Shown here: piece by piece, positions 62,452-64,000 of the stretch
How the letters are laid out: every line of letters begins with the position of its first letter
Numbering within the stretch: the stretch's first letter is position 1
Assembly: GCF_014841135.1 (NCBI RefSeq)
Contig: NZ_JACYTN010000005.1
Span: 62,001 to 126,000, forward strand
From: Paenibacillus arenosi
GTDB taxonomy: Bacteria > Bacillota > Bacilli > Paenibacillales > Paenibacillaceae
Length of the DNA: 64,000 nucleotides
Direction of reading: 5' to 3'
Position numbers and translations under genes: made by a program
The notes under the pieces: model-generated
Databases searched by the model: none
Seen by the model: only the letters and a program-made list of their open reading frames with translations
What the model was told of the DNA's origin: nothing

Positions 62452-62589
62452 AGTTGTTCTTCGGTTCTATGTATTTGATATGTTTAGTCATTAAATTGTT
62501 TTCGCTGTCTTGGTAGTTTTTAAAGCCGATATTCTAGATAATTCAACAAGGTGATGGAAAAGAGTTTGATAACCTTATTAATATATTCG

Positions 62590-62762
62590 TGTTGGTGCCA
62601 ACCTGAAGTACACATGAAATCCCTAGGGTATTCGCACCAGCGTAGTGTTGCAGGATTTAAGTAGGTTTTCTTATTTTTGTAACATGAAAAGTGGAATGAA
62701 AAGCGAGATTCGCACTTTTGGACCTCCGAGCCCTTATGCAGCAGGGGCTCAGAACGGTCGTT
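62590..62762 (+). promoter_or_regulatory. Second type I-C CRISPR leader, right
   Basis: Palindrome GGTGCCAA/TTCGCACC (62594-62601 and 62631-62638, one mismatch) encloses GAAGTACACATGAAATCCC, 18 of 19 bases like the left leader. AT-rich DNA and a GAGCCC/GGGCTC hairpin (about 62727-62750) lead to the repeat at 62763, 124 bases from the palindrome. It is in the same direction as the left leader. Confidence 0.62.
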
Positions 62763-62860
62763 GTCACTCTCTATACGAGAGTGTGGATTGAAACACATAC
62801 ACGGTTGTCAGCGTAATTCCCGATTTAGCTCACTCTCTACACAAGAGTGTAGAATGAAAG
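62763..62860 (+). CRISPR. Mini-array, type I-C-like, second repeat family (two repeats, one spacer)
   Basis: Repeat 62763-62794 begins GTCACTCTC with a perfect stem CACTCTC/GAGAGTG around TATAC and ends GGATTGAAAC. A 34-base spacer (62795-62828) and a degenerate end repeat (62829-62860: CTCACTCTC, AAGAGTG, GAATGAAAG) follow. The stem differs from the 53377 repeat by compensating changes (CATCC/GGATG against CTCTC/GAGAG), so it is a distinct repeat family. No cas genes in the window. Confidence 0.8.
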
Positions 62861-62891
62861 GGCTGAAATCTATTTCCGATGCTACTCAACA

Positions 62892-62930
62892 AAAAAACAC
62901 TGAAGCCGTATGTTGGCTCCAGTGTTTTTA
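62892..62930. terminator. Terminator of etfA (bidirectional)
   Basis: AAAAACACTG(A)AGCC and GGCTCCAGTGTTTTT form a stem of about 14 bp with one mismatch. It ends etfA on the minus strand and separates it from the CRISPR remnant. Confidence 0.88.
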
Positions 62931-62936
62931 TATCTA

Positions 62937-63917
62937 CTATGGCTGCAGCGCCAGCTTGAACTGTTCAGTCAGGAGCGGAACCACTTCAAACAAGTCGCCC
63001 ACAATCCCGTAGTCGGCAATTTTAAAAATAGGTGCTTCTGGGTCTTTGTTGATCGCAATAATGACCCGGGATGAGCTCATGCCGGCGACATGCTGAATCG
63101 CACCGCTAACGCCGCAGGCGATATATAGCTCAGGCGTTACCACTTTGCCAGTCTGCCCAATTTGCAGGGCGTAATCGCAATACCCTGCGTCACATGCACC
63201 GCGGGAAGCGCCAACCGCACCGCCTAATACGGTAGCCAATGCCTCCAAGGGCTTGAAGCCGTCCGCACTGCGAACACCGCGTCCGCCTGAAATGATCACT
63301 TTTGCTTCGCTCAAGTCAATTTTCCCAGACGTGTTGCGCACAACATCACGGATGATCGTTTGCAGTGTAGGCTGCGAATAAGCAACCGCTTCCGTTGTTG
63401 CAGTCCGTGTTGGATCAACTTCCAAAGGCGCGATATTGTTTGGGCGTACCGTCGCAATCCATGGGAAAGCGGTGAATGCTTTTTTCTCCAGCACTTTGCC
63501 TGCATAAATAGGGCGTGTGAACAATGCCTGCCCGTTATCATCAACCTCAATTGCTGTAATATCTGAAATTTGGCCTGTACCAAGCTCAGCCGCAATCTGC
63601 GGTGCCAAATCTTTACCAATGGCGGTATGTCCAAAGAATATGGCATCTGGTTGAACCGTTTGAACAACGGCTTGCAAAGCAGCAAAATAACCTTGTGGGT
63701 TGTAGTGTTCTAAGTCGGCATGCTCGACTGTATACACACGATCTGCACCGTAATGCGTCAGCTCATTCACAAATGATCCAGCAGTCGCACCAATAAGTAC
63801 CGCCGCTACTGTTGTGTCTGCTCCTCCGGCTAGGCGCGCCGCGCTAATGGTTTCATAGGATACTTGGCGTAAGGAACCGCCTCTCGTTTCAGCTACAACA
63901 AGAAATGTTCTGGACAT
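62937..63917 (-). CDS. etfA: Electron transfer flavoprotein subunit alpha
   Basis: 326 residues, ATG 63917 behind AAGGAGGCG. The N-terminal ETF domain (FFGHTAIGKDLAPQIAAELGTG) is followed by the FAD-binding C-terminal domain: SGGRGVRSADGFKPLEALATVLGGAVGASRGACDAGY, GQTGKVVTPELYIACGVSGAIQHVAGM and INKDPEAPIFKIADYGIVGDLFEVVP. Together with the beta subunit it carries electrons from acyl-CoA dehydrogenases to the membrane. The 3' tail of a gene on the same strand (stop at 63960-63962), possibly etfB, runs off the window. Confidence 0.97.
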   Translation of the reverse strand: MSRTFLVVAETRGGSLRQVSYETISAARLAGGADTTVAAVLIGATAGSFVNELTHYGADRVYTVEHADLEHYNPQGYFAALQAVVQTVQPDAIFFGHTAIGKDLAPQIAAELGTGQISDITAIEVDDNGQALFTRPIYAGKVLEKKAFTAFPWIATVRPNNIAPLEVDPTRTATTEAVAYSQPTLQTIIRDVVRNTSGKIDLSEAKVIISGGRGVRSADGFKPLEALATVLGGAVGASRGACDAGYCDYALQIGQTGKVVTPELYIACGVSGAIQHVAGMSSSRVIIAINKDPEAPIFKIADYGIVGDLFEVVPLLTEQFKLALQP

Positions 63918-63959
63918 CCTGAAATCGCCTCCTTGGTATGCAAAGAAATAATAGTGAAG

Positions 63960-64000
63960 CTATGCGAACTTTAATTTGAACCGATACTCATACTCGTATA
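63960..64000 (-). CDS. 3' end of an upstream minus-strand gene, possibly etfB
   Basis: On the minus strand the frame is open from the window edge to a TAG at 63962-63960, giving YEYEYRFKLKFA at the C-terminus. It lies 42 bases before etfA, where etfB usually stands. Twelve residues are not enough to identify the protein. Confidence 0.25.
   Translation of the reverse strand, partial: YEYEYRFKLKFA

Noticed and set aside
53193-62860. cas genes for the CRISPR remnants
   Set aside because: All open frames between 53.2 and 62.9 kb were checked; none looks like Cas1-8, so the arrays are orphan in this window.
1-64000. Insertion sequences, transposases or prophage structural genes
   Set aside because: None were found; the holin-like gene and the decayed region around 59.7 kb are the only hints, and neither has a transposase or phage neighbour.

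Overview
The window looks like the chromosome of a spore-forming, low-to-mid GC Firmicute of the Paenibacillus type. The grounds are strong AGGAGG ribosome sites, a gerA-type germinant receptor operon, a Spo0E-like phosphatase, the Gram-positive hemE-hemH-hemY order, an LtaS-type polymerase, DUF1450/YtxH/YkvA/YutE small proteins, and type I-C CRISPR remnants. The species assignment is inference; no rRNA or tRNA gene is visible.

Layout. 1-3.1 kb: 3' end of an AraC regulator, a BadF-type sugar kinase and a GH4 glycosidase. 3.2-18.3 kb: mixed housekeeping and small genes (lipoproteins, holin-like protein, methyltransferase, HepT-like protein, SufR-like regulator, acetyltransferases, amidohydrolase, glutamate racemase, YVTN propeller, LysM-M14 peptidase). 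18.3-30.3 kb: LTA synthase, a YpsC-type rRNA methyltransferase, an O-methyltransferase, a tandem pair of sodium-dependent transporters, an MFS exporter and the gerA-type operon on the minus strand. 30.5-37.3 kb: hemEHY, moaA-moeA and a DUF1579 protein.

37.4-49.3 kb is one functional unit for recovery of cell-wall amino sugars. murK, murQ and an Eis-like acetyltransferase run leftward. anmK, namZ, a complete carbohydrate ABC importer (binding protein, two permeases, MsmX-like ATPase), a YesL-like protein and a MurR/RpiR regulator run rightward. The divergent promoter region carries tandem repeats that may be operators. namZ has a near-consensus sigma-A promoter with a CcpA cre box just downstream. 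An ABC importer stands where Bacillus uses the PTS transporter MurP. 51-53 kb holds moeB and a MoaD-MoaE fusion.

53.2-62.9 kb is an AT-rich accessory island between moaDE and etfA. Each end carries a type I-C-like CRISPR leader and decayed mini-arrays, with no cas genes in the window. Inside are: (i) an RRNPP-type HTH-TPR regulator followed three bases later by an unlisted 39-codon pre-pheromone gene; (ii) a 56-codon Spo0E-like gene and a small Cys-rich protein; (iii) two secreted proteins sharing a YAPVxLTxEE motif; (iv) a SUKH (SMI1/KNR4) protein; (v) two decayed genes; (vi) a DUF4062 protein paired with a HEPN-like/zinc-ribbon protein, a candidate antiphage module. A 34-base spacer-like sequence sits in phase with the CRISPR repeats at both ends of the island.

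The most interesting items are the regulator/pheromone pair, the DUF4062-HEPN pair, the CRISPR-derived flanks with a shared spacer, and the ABC-type MurNAc cluster.
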